NCBI RefSeq assembly: GCF_017355205.1
Contig: NZ_JADIJK010000022.1
Span: 29,158 to 93,157 of the forward strand
DNA: 64,000 nucleotides
Direction of reading: 5' to 3'
Origin: Bacillus sp. SD088
GTDB lineage: Bacteria; Bacillota; Bacilli; Bacillales; Bacillaceae_C
Every line of letters starts with the position of its first letter. The stretch's first letter is position 1. Under the pieces are notes generated by a model, which saw only the letters and a program-made list of their open reading frames with translations, made no database searches and was not told the origin of the DNA. This document shows positions 1-8,600 of the stretch, one piece after another. The position numbers were made by a program, and so were the translations under genes.

Positions 1-550
1 TAACCCCACCGCCAGCCAGAATTTCGATTTTATCCCCGTAACTATGCTGCAATTCCGCTAATAATTCTACCCCACGCTCTGCAGTTGTATTTAATCCGCT
101 GGTCAATACCCGCTTTACTCCCAAATCAATAAGTAATTCCATTGACCTAAAAGGATTTTTGACCCCATCAAATGCTCTGTGAAAAATTGCATCCTTATTA
201 CCTTTATGAATCACATCTATTATTTTGTTATTCTTTTCTTTATCAATATTCCTATTCTCATCTAAACACCCAAATGCCACGCCCTCAATATCATACTCCA
301 CCATAGATTCAATATCCGCAAGTATCGTGTCAAGTTCATGGTCATTATAATTAAATCCGCCCGGACGCGGCCTAGCCATGACTACAAGGGGAACATGACA
401 AGATTCAACTGCCAACTTGATAGTCCCAAGAGATGGTGTTAATCCAAATAAATACATGGCATTGTTTAATTCTATTCGATCCGCTCCTGCTCTCTGTGCG
501 ATTAAAGCATCCTCTATACTGCCACAACATATTTCAGCGACTTTTTTCAT
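1..550 (-). CDS. cutC: CutC family protein (partial, C-terminus beyond window edge)
   Basis: This is a reverse-strand reading frame opening with ATG at 550 and still open at base 1, so about 183 codons are visible and the C-terminus is missing. It begins MKKVAEICCGS, followed by the family pattern GADRIELNNA, LTPSLGTIK, a MARPRPGGF segment, an HRAFD motif and LTSGLNTTAERG. These are hallmarks of the CutC TIM-barrel family (PF03932), annotated as copper homeostasis although the biochemical role is unsettled. It is unrelated to the choline TMA-lyase also called CutC. The visible part has no frameshift. Neighbours to the right are unrelated decayed genes, so context gives no clue to function. 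Confidence 0.85.
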   Translation of the reverse strand, partial: MKKVAEICCGSIEDALIAQRAGADRIELNNAMYLFGLTPSLGTIKLAVESCHVPLVVMARPRPGGFNYNDHELDTILADIESMVEYDIEGVAFGCLDENRNIDKEKNNKIIDVIHKGNKDAIFHRAFDGVKNPFRSMELLIDLGVKRVLTSGLNTTAERGVELLAELQHSYGDKIEILAGGGV

Positions 551-618
551 TCTATTCTTCTCCCTTCCCCATTGTTTTGATCGACCTATTACACCATCTA
601 TCAGAAAAAGAAATGAAT

Positions 619-858
619 TTAACACTGTTCACCAGAGGTATAAACTGTCGCCTTGCTTCTCTCTTCAGGTGTCATCTTATTAGCTGCCCGTCGCGCTACG
701 GCGAATTCAGGGTGTTGGGTATGGTCACCGCCTGCCTTATCCTGCAATACAGCGGTTGGGTAATCACAATATCTTAGCATTGTATTTTCTCGGCATTCTG
801 CTTCTTCGAATGAAGATATTCCATAATCCTTGCCACGTTAATCCTCCTTGGTCTCTGT
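619..858 (-). pseudogene. nucleoside/cytidine deaminase remnant
   Basis: A reverse-strand frame ending at TAA 621-619 encodes GGDHTQHPEFAVARRAAN, then MTPEERSKATVYTSGEQC and a stop. This resembles the zinc-site region of the CMP/nucleoside deaminase fold (HPE, then TSGEHCPMC in the family). The stop falls right after the first cysteine of the PCxxC zinc ligand pair, and a frame break sits upstream: a good AAGGAGG plus GTG near 858 opens a different frame that stops after about 20 codons. The gene has therefore lost both its N-terminal catalytic part and its second zinc cysteine. Assignment rests on motif memory only; the part beyond about 760 is not clearly homologous. Confidence 0.5.
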
Positions 859-980
859 TCAACATTAAATCATCGGTATTATATTTAAGCAATTTTTATC
901 ATCTCGGAGTAGATCATATTCAGCAATTACAATTAATACGGGAGGTATATTTGAAAGATCATCGATAAGAAAAGGTGATG

Positions 981-1610
981 TCAATACATGACTCGCGGCG
1001 CCTTTCCTATATTACTCGTGTCAGACAGCTGCCTAAGCATGAAATCAGCAAGATCCGCACGTGAGATCGTTAGAATGAAGGAACGCTGTTCAATAATCTC
1101 CCCACTTCTGTAATTGCCTGTCTGGTTGCCATTTGTCAATCTGGGGGGACGAACGATCGTCCAGTCGAGATTGCTGTTCTTTACAATCTGTTCCTTGACC
1201 TCATGGTCGGCAACTACATTACGGAGCAATTGAACAACGATGTATTTAATAAAGAAACCTAATCCCTTACGACCTTCCTTAACCCCTAGGAAGGACAAAT
1301 AAATGAATCGGTTTACGTGTTGCTTCTTCATCGCTAACGTAATGTTGCCAACACCTTCAATCAGTGCCGGATCCCTTCGCAAAGGAGAAGAAGCGCCAAG
1401 CGCGCAAAATACCGCATTCTGCTCCTGTACAGCACGTTCGACCGAGGCATAGTCAGTCACATTTCCTTGAATGAACTTTAACTGATCATGTTGAATTTGT
1501 AGCTTCGCCGGATTACGCACAAATGCGGTTACATGATGTCCCTGCTCTAACGCCTGTTTGACCAGTTCATGTCCAGTAGCACCTGATGCGCCGAAAATTA
1601 CAATATTCAT
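981..1610 (-). CDS. NAD(P)-binding oxidoreductase, NmrA/atypical SDR type
   Basis: A 209-residue protein starting MNIVIFGASGATGHELVKQA, an N-terminal Rossmann dinucleotide-binding motif (GASGATG, residues 7-13). FVRNPAKL is typical of NAD(P)H-binding family PF13460 (B. subtilis YwnB-like). The middle carries FCALGASSP, and IVRPPRLTNG is the usual third conserved block. I chose the ATG at 1610 because GGGTGAG lies just upstream; the frame is open 12 codons further without a convincing ribosome site. Substrate is unknown; relatives act on quinones, flavins or sugar derivatives. It looks intact, unlike most neighbours in the first 5 kb. Confidence 0.8.
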   Translation of the reverse strand: MNIVIFGASGATGHELVKQALEQGHHVTAFVRNPAKLQIQHDQLKFIQGNVTDYASVERAVQEQNAVFCALGASSPLRRDPALIEGVGNITLAMKKQHVNRFIYLSFLGVKEGRKGLGFFIKYIVVQLLRNVVADHEVKEQIVKNSNLDWTIVRPPRLTNGNQTGNYRSGEIIEQRSFILTISRADLADFMLRQLSDTSNIGKAPRVMY

Positions 1611-1622
1611 CATCTCACCCAT

Positions 1623-1910
1623 TCTTTCGTTTTGTTTATAGTACAAATCATATTGATCTTACTGGGGTTCACCAACAAAACTCGGAAATCGTATGTTAAG
1701 AGTAAACATAAGTCACAAACATCTATGAGAAGCATATAATTTGCTTAATAAATAATGTTATAAGAGTATATTCCATATTTTGTTGTTGTAACAATGTGGT
1801 TATACAAGGGGCTGACAGTGTACAGTTTTAACGTTTTGCTGTTACAACCCCATATACGCTAATAACTGTTTCATGCTTGCCATGCGTATTCTATTAAGAT
1901 TCCTCAATCG
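1623..1910. other. intergenic stretch without recognised gene
   Basis: This AT-rich interval between the oxidoreductase start and the small fragment at 1911 shows no convincing reading frame, hairpin terminator or repeat of the families described elsewhere in the window. It may contain the oxidoreductase promoter, but I cannot place one confidently. Confidence 0.4.
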
Positions 1911-1985
1911 TCAAAAATTCCACTGTTCAACAATATGGCCCGTTTGAGGAACTGTTGCAATTTTAGAGTAATCTCTAGTTTTCAT
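1911..1985 (-). pseudogene. 5' gene stub with strong ribosome site
   Basis: TTTGGAGGATATTCT precedes an ATG at 1985, opening a frame that reads MKTRDYSKIATVPQTG and stops after 24 residues (TGA 1913-1911). The excellent ribosome site on such a short frame suggests the start of a lost gene. MKTRDYSKIATV resembles the first residues of some class I SAM methyltransferases, which would fit the two methyltransferase genes just upstream, but this is a weak inference from a dozen residues. Confidence 0.3.
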
Positions 1986-2015
1986 AGAATATCCTCCAAA
2001 AGTAATTAATAGTAT

Positions 2016-2828
2016 CTATGACGATGCCTTTGCCTGGATTAAACAATAGTAATTCGTTACCTTAATACCTCTGTCTGTTCCTTTGTCATGAGTATATTTT
2101 TCGAACTGTCTTTGGACTTTTTCTAAGTACTGTTCTTTAACATAATCAGTAAACTTTTTACTCTGGCCAAAGAATATGTAGTTAATAACATCTTCTGGAG
2201 TAGGTATATAAGCAATCTCCTCTATGGTTTTGGTCTTTATGTCCTCAAACCCACTTTTAGCTAACCTCTCATTTATTATGTTAAGAGTTTCTGTTCCATT
2301 AGTATTCGGATCAATCCACCCTTTATAATAATCTCCAATGTCAGATATCCAATTATATAGATAAAGTAACAATATTGTACCTCCAGGTTTTACCACCCTA
2401 TTTCCTTCTGGAAACCAGCTTGTTGGTCCTTTCTTTGTATAAACGACATCAAAGTAATCTGTTGGAAAAGGAAGCCCTAATCCATCTTTTGTATTTCCAA
2501 TTACGTACCTTACATTGGGATTTTTATTTTTATTTGCGGTTTCAATAAAGCCTTCCGTCATATCATATCCAACAACTTCTTCTGCATAATCAGACCAACT
2601 ATTGGTATACTCTCCATGACCACAACCAACATCCAATACTTTCCCGCCGCGGAGTGTCTTCCTTAACTCCTCAGTTAATATTTCTTCTGCTAATATTCCT
2701 TCATACTTAAAATTACAAGTGTACTCATATTTACCTAATTCAGCCGCAATATGATCCATTCTTTCCTTATAAGTTCCTGTAAAAAGGCAATTGGATAAGT
2801 CAGGAAACAAAGCTACCTCTCCCTTCAA
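2016..2828 (-). CDS. class I SAM-dependent methyltransferase
   Basis: A 270-residue protein with the SAM-binding motif I GKVLDVGCGHGEYT at about residues 62-75, a downstream acidic motif II (VVGYDMTEGF), and a motif IV/V region FDVVYTKKGPTSW followed by VVKPGGTILL, as in Methyltransf_11/25 enzymes. It has no membrane segment, so it is cytoplasmic. The substrate cannot be read from sequence. A truncated relative (2881-3090) lies immediately upstream and a possible third start (1911-1985) downstream, so this may be the survivor of a local duplication. The start ATG at 2828 has no strong ribosome site, so the true start could lie a few codons inside. Confidence 0.8.
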   Translation of the reverse strand: MKGEVALFPDLSNCLFTGTYKERMDHIAAELGKYEYTCNFKYEGILAEEILTEELRKTLRGGKVLDVGCGHGEYTNSWSDYAEEVVGYDMTEGFIETANKNKNPNVRYVIGNTKDGLGLPFPTDYFDVVYTKKGPTSWFPEGNRVVKPGGTILLLYLYNWISDIGDYYKGWIDPNTNGTETLNIINERLAKSGFEDIKTKTIEEIAYIPTPEDVINYIFFGQSKKFTDYVKEQYLEKVQRQFEKYTHDKGTDRGIKVTNYYCLIQAKASS

Positions 2829-2880
2829 AACAATTATTTTATCGTTATTTCCATCAATCTAGCAATAACCTTCTAGAAGA

Positions 2881-3090
2881 TTAATATCGTTCTTGAAAGC
2901 TATCTAATGAATGCCCGCTGCCACATCCAATGTCCAAAACCCTTTTACCCGAAATATCACCAAATAAGTTAAGTTGATTTTCTGTTAAAGATAAGGGACC
3001 ATATTCAGGCAGAGCAGTTCTTCCGAAAAAACGTTCTGCTGATTTTTCCCAGCCTTCCTTATTCATATTCAATATTTTAGTTGCTTCCAT
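2881..3090 (-). pseudogene. truncated SAM methyltransferase (N-terminal third only)
   Basis: The frame starts MEATKILNMNKEGWEKSAER and reaches motif I KRVLDIGCGSGHSLDSF, then ends at TAA after 69 residues; full-length relatives have about 240-260. Everything after the SAM-binding glycine loop is missing, so it cannot form a complete Rossmann fold. Start chosen at ATG 3090 with AGGAAGTG a few bases upstream. The next gene on this strand is another methyltransferase, which may have been the source or recipient of the lost part. Confidence 0.7.
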
Positions 3091-3246
3091 AAATACACTT
3101 CCTATTTCAAATTTTTTAAGTCCCCAAACCATTCATTCAATAACTTCAACAAAAATAGGCAATAACCCTTCTTGGATTATTGTCTATTTTGCAGTTGGCT
3201 TGAAAAATAATTAAGGTTGTTGCTACTCTTGTTCCCCCGCTCATCC

Positions 3247-3585
3247 CTAAATATCCTTTGCCAAGTCAAGCCTTTCAGCACTCCAATTTCATAGCTCGAT
3301 GGCACGTTCTTTATTGTAAGATTCCTCAGAGGATGGGATTTGTTTGCGACCGTCCCAATACGTCCCGCTGTTAATAGAGCTGCTGTTAATAAGGTTTGCA
3401 AGATCGTTTCCCGATTGTTTGGTTGAGCGAATGCCAGGGTGAACAAAACGCATGAGCGGCATAATATTGTTCCACGTGAAACGTTGAAAGGGTTTATAAT
3501 CCCTCGTTAGCTCTGAACCTTTGCCAGGCATCATGCCGGGATTAAATGCTACTACCAAGATTGAACGCTTGGCCTTGCGGATTCT
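3247..3585 (-). pseudogene. short-chain dehydrogenase, C-terminal fragment
   Basis: The frame reads RSILVVAFNPGMMPG, then WNNIMPLMRFVHPGIRSTKQSG and GTYWDGRKQIPSSEESY, the C-terminal part of protochlorophyllide-reductase-like short-chain dehydrogenases. It hits TGA at 3291-3289 after AIEL, but the same frame continues NWSAERLDLAKDI to TAG at 3249-3247, which looks like the original end, so the TGA is probably a mutated tryptophan codon. The N-terminal part of the same kind of protein lies next door on the opposite strand (3627-3768). Confidence 0.65.
3468..3483. other. imperfect parS-like site (15/16)
   Basis: TGTTCCACGTGAAACG differs from the Spo0J/ParB binding consensus TGTTNCACGTGAAACA only at the last base. 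It lies in the dehydrogenase remnant, where it encodes RFTWNN, so coding constraint may explain part of the match. Whether ParB nucleates here is unknown. Confidence 0.4.
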
Positions 3586-3626
3586 ATTTGTTAGCTCATA
3601 GGAAATTGATTGGAGTAGTAGATAAA

Positions 3627-3768
3627 ATGAAAGAAGCCACGAAAACAATTATCATAGCTGGGGGAAACACAGGATTGGGTTTTGAAACGGAAAAAGCTAT
3701 AGCTGTATCCTCAACAGATTGGCATGTCATCATCGCTTCACGAAATCAACAAAGGGGAAATGAAGCAG
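3627..3768 (+). pseudogene. short-chain dehydrogenase, N-terminal fragment
   Basis: From ATG 3627 the frame reads MKEATKTIIIAGGNTGLGFE, then KAIAVSSTDWHVIIASRNQQRGNEAV. This is the start of a short-chain dehydrogenase: the TGxxxGxG cofactor motif reads AGGNTGLG and the NADP-type arginine follows (SRN). After about codon 47 the frame runs into unrelated sequence antisense to the kinase remnant. The C-terminal part of the same family lies on the opposite strand immediately to the left, so the gene has been broken by deletion and inversion. Confidence 0.65.
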
Positions 3769-3795
3769 TTACTGTCCCCATTCACTTATATAAAC

Positions 3796-4710
3796 CTATC
3801 CCCCATCACGAACCGTCGTTTTCCACTCACATTTCATAACTAATTGCTGGTCTTTCAATTCAGCTGAAAGATTTCCATTCATTTTTTCCATTAAACTTTT
3901 GGCAATGGATAATCCGAGCCCTGTTCCTTTTCCCTTTCTTGCTTGATCCGCTTTATAAAAGCGATCAAACATGTGAAAGAGATCTTCTTCCTTTAATTGC
4001 AGAGCTGGATTACTAATCGTAAGCTCAACGAATGAAGGGTTCCTTTTTAAGGTAATGGTTACATTGCCAGTAGAATGCTTTAAAGCGTTTGTAACTAGGT
4101 TTTCAATTACCCGCTTGACTGCAGAGACATCAGCCTCGACCCTTATCTCATCCTCCGGAATATTAATAGTCGGCTCTATATGCTTTTGATTGAATTCTTC
4201 ATAAAAACCGACCAAAACCTCCAGGACCAAATCATTTAATTGAATGGATTCTATCTTTAATGGATAATCTGCTGACTCAATAATAGAGAGCTCAAAAAAG
4301 TCTTCTAGTAGAACTTTTAACCTTGATGCACCATTTTTTACAATCATGGTATACTCTTTTCTTATGTCAGCAGGGGTATTATCATCTTACAAAAATTGAA
4401 TATACCCCAAGATTGAGGTCATCGGGGTACGGATATCATGTGAAATGCTTGAAATGGCTTGCTTTAACTCATTCTCTGTCCGTCTTCTTTGTGCAGTGGC
4501 CCTCTTCGTTTCATCTATTTGGATATTTATTTCCTTTGCTAATTTTTCCAAATCTTTATCATAATATCCGAGTCTGATTTTCATATCCGTTTTAGTTTGA
4601 TGTCTCTCCTGTAGTTGTTCATTCACACTTCGTATTTCCTTTTTCAAGAAAATAAAGCGGATGAGAATAAATAATGCGATAAAAATTGAAAATATTGCTA
4701 TATACACCAT
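3796..4710 (-). pseudogene. sensor histidine kinase with in-frame stop
   Basis: Read through one TAA codon (4389-4387), the frame gives a 304-residue kinase. It has one N-terminal membrane segment (MVYIAIFSIFIALFILI), a coiled linker, the HisKA box SSISHDIRTPMTSILGYI, then after the stop RLKVLLEDFFELSIIES, an N-box (NLVTNALKHS) and G-boxes (KGKGTGLGLSIAKSL). Both halves stay in the same frame, so a single nonsense mutation (or base-call error) separates the phosphoacceptor histidine from the ATPase domain. It sits directly after a damaged response regulator (4737-4994), supporting real decay. The stimulus is unknown: there is almost no extracellular domain, as in kinases that sense through partner transporters. 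Confidence 0.75.
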
Positions 4711-4736
4711 TTACCTCACCCGCTCATTTCTTTATT

Positions 4737-4994
4737 TTATTTCCTTTTTATAGAATAAGATGCTCCCCAATTGCTTTGTTCAGCAATCTTTGTAAGGATT
4801 TCATCCCCAGACATCCCTGGAAGCATAAGATCAAGGAGTAACATATCCCATTCCTGCTTTTCCAAGTACAGCATTGCTTCTGTACCAGAATATACAGGCT
4901 GCGGATGATAGCCATTCTTTCTTATGATGTTACATAATAATTGATTAATATCATCATTATCTTCTACTACTAAAATGTGGATTTGTTCACCCAT
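4737..4994 (-). pseudogene. response regulator with internal deletion
   Basis: The 85-residue frame starts MGEQIHILVVEDNDDINQLL with the acidic pair of a receiver domain and reaches the phospho-aspartate segment (MLLLDLMLPGMSG, D near residue 56). After KIAEQSN it jumps to WGASYSIKRK and stops. Receiver domains need about 120 residues and OmpR-type regulators about 225. The closing WGASYSIK resembles the last strand of an OmpR winged helix (WGxGY), so I infer an in-frame internal deletion of about 140 codons. It is followed 26 bases later by the kinase remnant, the usual operon order. Confidence 0.7.
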
Positions 4995-5163
4995 ACTTTA
5001 CTCCACCTTCATTTTTGGGATTCGTTTGCCATATTATAGCGCATAACTTTCTTGCTAACTTCCCATTATGGAATATACCGTATTTTAGATGAATATCAGT
5101 ATAAATAACTTTGTTCTATCCGGTTACTTTCCCAGGGAATTTCCCTTTTTGCTTGGCAGGCCT

Positions 5164-5643
5164 TTATTTATGGTACGGTTCCCCCCTCATAATCCTAAAC
5201 CCGCGATACACCTGTTCCAACAACACCAATCTCATCAATTGATGTGGAAACGTCATTTTGGAGAACGAGAGGGCATAGTTGCTGCGATTTTGGACATCCT
5301 TACTCAAACCGAGAGACCCGCCAATGATGAAGGCGATTTTACTTTTGCCATAGGTGGCGAGATCGTCCATTTTTTTGGCAAGTTGTTCTGAGGTGAGCAT
5401 GGCGCCGTTGATTTCTAGGGTGATAACGTAGGTGTCTTGGGACATATGTGAGAGGATACGCTCTCCTTCTTTGTACTTGACCGCTTCCATATCTGCTTCG
5501 CTTAAGTTTTCCGGTGCTTTTTCATCTGCGACTTCGATGACGTCTACTTTTGCATAGGCACTTAAGCGTTTTAGATATTCCTGGATGCCTTGTTTCAAGT
5601 ATTTTTCTTTTAGTTTTCCAACGCTAATAATCGTAATTTTCAT
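5164..5643 (-). CDS. rlmH: 23S rRNA pseudouridine-1915 N3-methyltransferase RlmH
   Basis: At 159 residues it has the normal RlmH length. It starts [20 protein letters not shown] and carries the SPOUT knot sequences [10 protein letters not shown] and [20 protein letters not shown], ending RGEPYHK as the family does. RlmH methylates pseudouridine 1915 in helix 69 of 23S rRNA on the assembled ribosome, as a cytoplasmic homodimer using SAM. In Bacillus it sits beside the CxxH/CxxC gene and htrC; here about 7 kb of extra genes separates them. B. subtilis calls it YydA. Confidence 0.97.
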   Translation of the reverse strand: MKITIISVGKLKEKYLKQGIQEYLKRLSAYAKVDVIEVADEKAPENLSEADMEAVKYKEGERILSHMSQDTYVITLEINGAMLTSEQLAKKMDDLATYGKSKIAFIIGGSLGLSKDVQNRSNYALSFSKMTFPHQLMRLVLLEQVYRGFRIMRGEPYHK

Positions 5644-5830
5644 TAGGTTCGTTCCTTTGCTTTTCGATAAGGTTTTTTATCCGCTTTCTCTTCCCTCAAG
5701 TGTAGCAAAAAAGGACTTGCTTCCTACTCTCTTTCTAGCTAACATGGCCTGTCCCTTTACTCTTTATTTTTGCTGTCGAAAGTTCCCGTTTAAGAATGAC
5801 AATGCTAGATTGCTTCTTGTACAGAAATCA

Positions 5831-6418
5831 TCATTCCTTAAACCTAAAACTATTAATTAACTGTGCGAGCTGTTTTGGTGACTGGTCCATGTTGTTGGCA
5901 ACCCATTGTTTTATAACGTAAATGCTGCCACTGATTAAATAAGTAATCACATATTCGGAAGTATTCGCATCTACTTCATCGCTGGTGATCTTACTTTGGA
6001 TCAGAAAGGAACGGACGACATCCATTACACGTCTTTCAAAGGTATGGTCGGCATTTTCATTGAGAAGTACCTGGAACATTTCATACTTGGAAACGACATA
6101 TTCCAGCAGCCTTTCTGTCAGCTGCAGTACTTCCTGTTCCTGCTCAACATTGTATTGATTTAAATACATATGTAGGTCTGTGATGATTTCTTCTTCTATT
6201 TGCGCAAGCAGGTCAAATTGGTCTTTGTAGTGTGCATAAAAAGTGGAACGGTTAATGTCGGCCCGTTCGCAGATTTCTTTAACGGTGATAGCAGAAATCG
6301 GTTTGGTCTTCAATAAAGTGATGAAACTATCCATTAAAACCTTTCGGGTGTACTTCTTTCGTCGATCGAGTTTTTTGTTCATTAAATTGTCACACTCACT
6401 TTTACTTTTCTTCAACAC
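5831..6418 (-). CDS. TetR/AcrR family repressor
   Basis: A 195-residue protein with an N-terminal TetR helix-turn-helix: VLMDSFITLLKTKPISAITV, then KEICERADINRSTFYAHYKD, followed by a helical ligand-binding domain. The start GTG at 6418 is preceded by AGGA; an ATG 12 codons inside (6382) is the alternative. It is divergently transcribed from the MMPL exporter gene, with inverted repeats overlapping the exporter promoter, so it very likely represses the exporter operon and perhaps itself. The inducer is unknown. Confidence 0.88.
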   Translation of the reverse strand: MLKKSKSECDNLMNKKLDRRKKYTRKVLMDSFITLLKTKPISAITVKEICERADINRSTFYAHYKDQFDLLAQIEEEIITDLHMYLNQYNVEQEQEVLQLTERLLEYVVSKYEMFQVLLNENADHTFERRVMDVVRSFLIQSKITSDEVDANTSEYVITYLISGSIYVIKQWVANNMDQSPKQLAQLINSFRFKE

Positions 6419-6465
6419 ATCGATCCTATATGTTGGTTTTTACACTTTCAATACAAAACTGTCTG

Positions 6466-6506
6466 TTGTATCTCCAACACGGTGTCGTGTATAATGATAT
6501 CGTGTT
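6466..6506 (+). promoter_or_regulatory. putative exporter promoter with TetR operator
   Basis: TTGTAT (6466-6471) and TATAAT (6490-6495) are 18 bases apart. Two inverted repeats overlap them: ACACG-GTGT-CGTGT (6477-6490), ending on the first base of the -10 box, and AACACG (6476-6481) with CGTGTT (6501-6506) spanning it. A repressor bound here would block polymerase. The site lies between the divergent tetR and exporter genes. Inference from sequence only. Confidence 0.5.
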
Positions 6507-6544
6507 TGAATGGATAGAGCAAGAAAGGATGAACAAAGACAGAA

Positions 6545-8599
6545 ATGACAGAACTTATTTTAAAATATAAAAAATCGATTGTCATCACCTTTGTCGTTCT
6601 GGCAATTGTTAGTGCGGTGGTGCAGTTTGGCGTTAGGACCAATTATGATATGGTTGACTATCTGTCCGATGATGCACCATCGATTAAATCCACGAATGTG
6701 ATGGATGAAGAATTTAACGATGATGTGGCCAATACACGGGTCATGATAAAGGATGTCGACATCCAAGAAGCATTAGCATACAAACAGAAATTGGAAGACA
6801 TTGCTGGTGTCTCTGGGGTGATGTGGCTCGATGATGTAATGGATATTACAACACCCATCGAAATGGAAAATAAAGATACCGTTGAGACGTACTATAAAGA
6901 TGGCAATGCACTGTTTTCCTTTGAAATTGAAAGTGGAAAAGAAGTGGAAACGACAGATGCCGTCTATGAGTTGATTGGTAAGGATAATGCGATGTCAGGA
7001 GAAGCCCTGAATACGGCGAAATCGCAGCAATTAACAGGCGATGAGTCAATGAATGCAGCGTTAATTCTTGTACCAGTTATAATTTTGATTCTGCTGCTGT
7101 CCACTACGTCGTGGCTGGAGCCAGTGTTTTTTCTCATAACCATAGGCGTCTCCGTTCTGATTAATATGGGAACAAATATCTTTCTAGGTGAGGTTTCCTT
7201 TGTCACCCAAGCTGTAGCCCCGATTTTACAGCTGGCTGTGTCACTTGACTACGCCATCTTCCTGCTTCATAGCTTCACCGATTATCGGAAGACAGAGGAG
7301 ACGCCAGCGGAAGCGATGAAGCTGGCAATGAAGCGATCTTTTCCGGCAATTGCAGCTAGTGCCTCAACAACAGTCTTTGGATTTACAGCTTTGATGTTTA
7401 TGGATTTTGGGCTTGGTGCAGATTTAGGCTTGAACCTGCTGAAAGGAATTTTGCTAAGCTTCATCAGTGTGATGATCTTCCTCCCTGCTCTCACGTTGAT
7501 GCTGTATAAATGGATTGATAAAACTAAGCATCGTGCCTTCTTGCCTAGTAAATATAATTTCGGGAAATATATCGTGAAGCTTCGTATTCCGGTCCTATTG
7601 ATCGTGGCTATTCTCATTGTTCCGGCTTTCTTGGCACAAGGAAATACGGATTTCCTTTATGGAACTGGAGACAATCCTGCTGATACACGTGCCGGTCAGG
7701 ATGAGCGTGCAATTGAAGCTGTGTTTGATAAATATACACCGATGGTTCTGTTAGTACCAAAAGGAGATCTGGCACGAGAAGAGCTACTAGTACAGGATCT
7801 TGGTGATCTCGATGAAGTGAAAAGTACAATTTCTTATGTGAATACTGTCGGGGCAGGTATACCGTCAGGGTATCTCGATGAATCGGTAACTGAATCATTC
7901 TTTTCGAAGCATTACAGTCGTATCACTTTAAATACGACAACGGATTCGGAGGGTGACGAGGCATTTGCTCTTGTCGAAAAGGTTAAACAAATTGCCACCG
8001 ATTATTATGATGATGATTACCATGCTCTTGGGGAAAGCGTGACGATGTACGATATGAAGGATATTGTGGAAAAGGACAATACGTTAGTCAACGCACTTAC
8101 AGTAATTTCGATTGCCATTGTTCTACTGATCACATTCCGGTCTATTTCCTTCCCTGTCGTTTTATTGCTGACGATCGAGACATCCGTATGGATTAACTTG
8201 GCCGTTCCGTACTTAACCGATTCACCACTTGTTTATATCGGGTATCTGATCATCAGTACGGTCCAGTTGGCAGCGACAGTCGACTATGGCATCTTATTTA
8301 CCGAAAACTATACGCAACTCCGTAAAGACATGAGTGCATTGGCTGCCGTGAAGAAAACCATTGATGAAAAGACATTCTCCATTGGGGTGTCTGCGTCTAT
8401 TCTATCCAGTGTTGGATTTATTTTGTCGGCGACATCATCAGATCCGATCGTCTCGTCCATTGGGCTTTTACTCGGACGCGGTGCGTTATTAGCCTTTATT
8501 TCCGTATTGATCTTCCTACCAGCACTGCTCGTCGTATTCGACCGTTTGCTTGAAAAAACAAGCTGGAAACCGAATTTTTATAAAAAGAATGAGGAGTGA
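6545..8599 (+). CDS. MMPL/RND-family membrane exporter
   Basis: A 684-residue protein with two halves, each a membrane helix, a large extracellular loop, then a block of five helices, the RND/MMPL plan (12 helices). Diagnostic segments are LQLAVSLDYAIFLLHSF in the first half and QLAATVDYGILFTENYTQ in the second; the D-Y pairs are the proton-relay positions of this family. Gram-positive relatives (B. subtilis YdfJ) export lipophilic compounds or lipids using the proton gradient. It is co-transcribed with the secreted protein that follows (one base between genes) and controlled by the divergent TetR gene. Substrate unknown. Confidence 0.88.
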   Translation: MTELILKYKKSIVITFVVLAIVSAVVQFGVRTNYDMVDYLSDDAPSIKSTNVMDEEFNDDVANTRVMIKDVDIQEALAYKQKLEDIAGVSGVMWLDDVMDITTPIEMENKDTVETYYKDGNALFSFEIESGKEVETTDAVYELIGKDNAMSGEALNTAKSQQLTGDESMNAALILVPVIILILLLSTTSWLEPVFFLITIGVSVLINMGTNIFLGEVSFVTQAVAPILQLAVSLDYAIFLLHSFTDYRKTEETPAEAMKLAMKRSFPAIAASASTTVFGFTALMFMDFGLGADLGLNLLKGILLSFISVMIFLPALTLMLYKWIDKTKHRAFLPSKYNFGKYIVKLRIPVLLIVAILIVPAFLAQGNTDFLYGTGDNPADTRAGQDERAIEAVFDKYTPMVLLVPKGDLAREELLVQDLGDLDEVKSTISYVNTVGAGIPSGYLDESVTESFFSKHYSRITLNTTTDSEGDEAFALVEKVKQIATDYYDDDYHALGESVTMYDMKDIVEKDNTLVNALTVISIAIVLLITFRSISFPVVLLLTIETSVWINLAVPYLTDSPLVYIGYLIISTVQLAATVDYGILFTENYTQLRKDMSALAAVKKTIDEKTFSIGVSASILSSVGFILSATSSDPIVSSIGLLLGRGALLAFISVLIFLPALLVVFDRLLEKTSWKPNFYKKNEE

Positions 8600-8600
8600 T

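Noticed and set aside
433..777. Plus-strand 114-residue frame
   Set aside because: Antisense to cutC and the deaminase remnant; composition shows no protein-like pattern.
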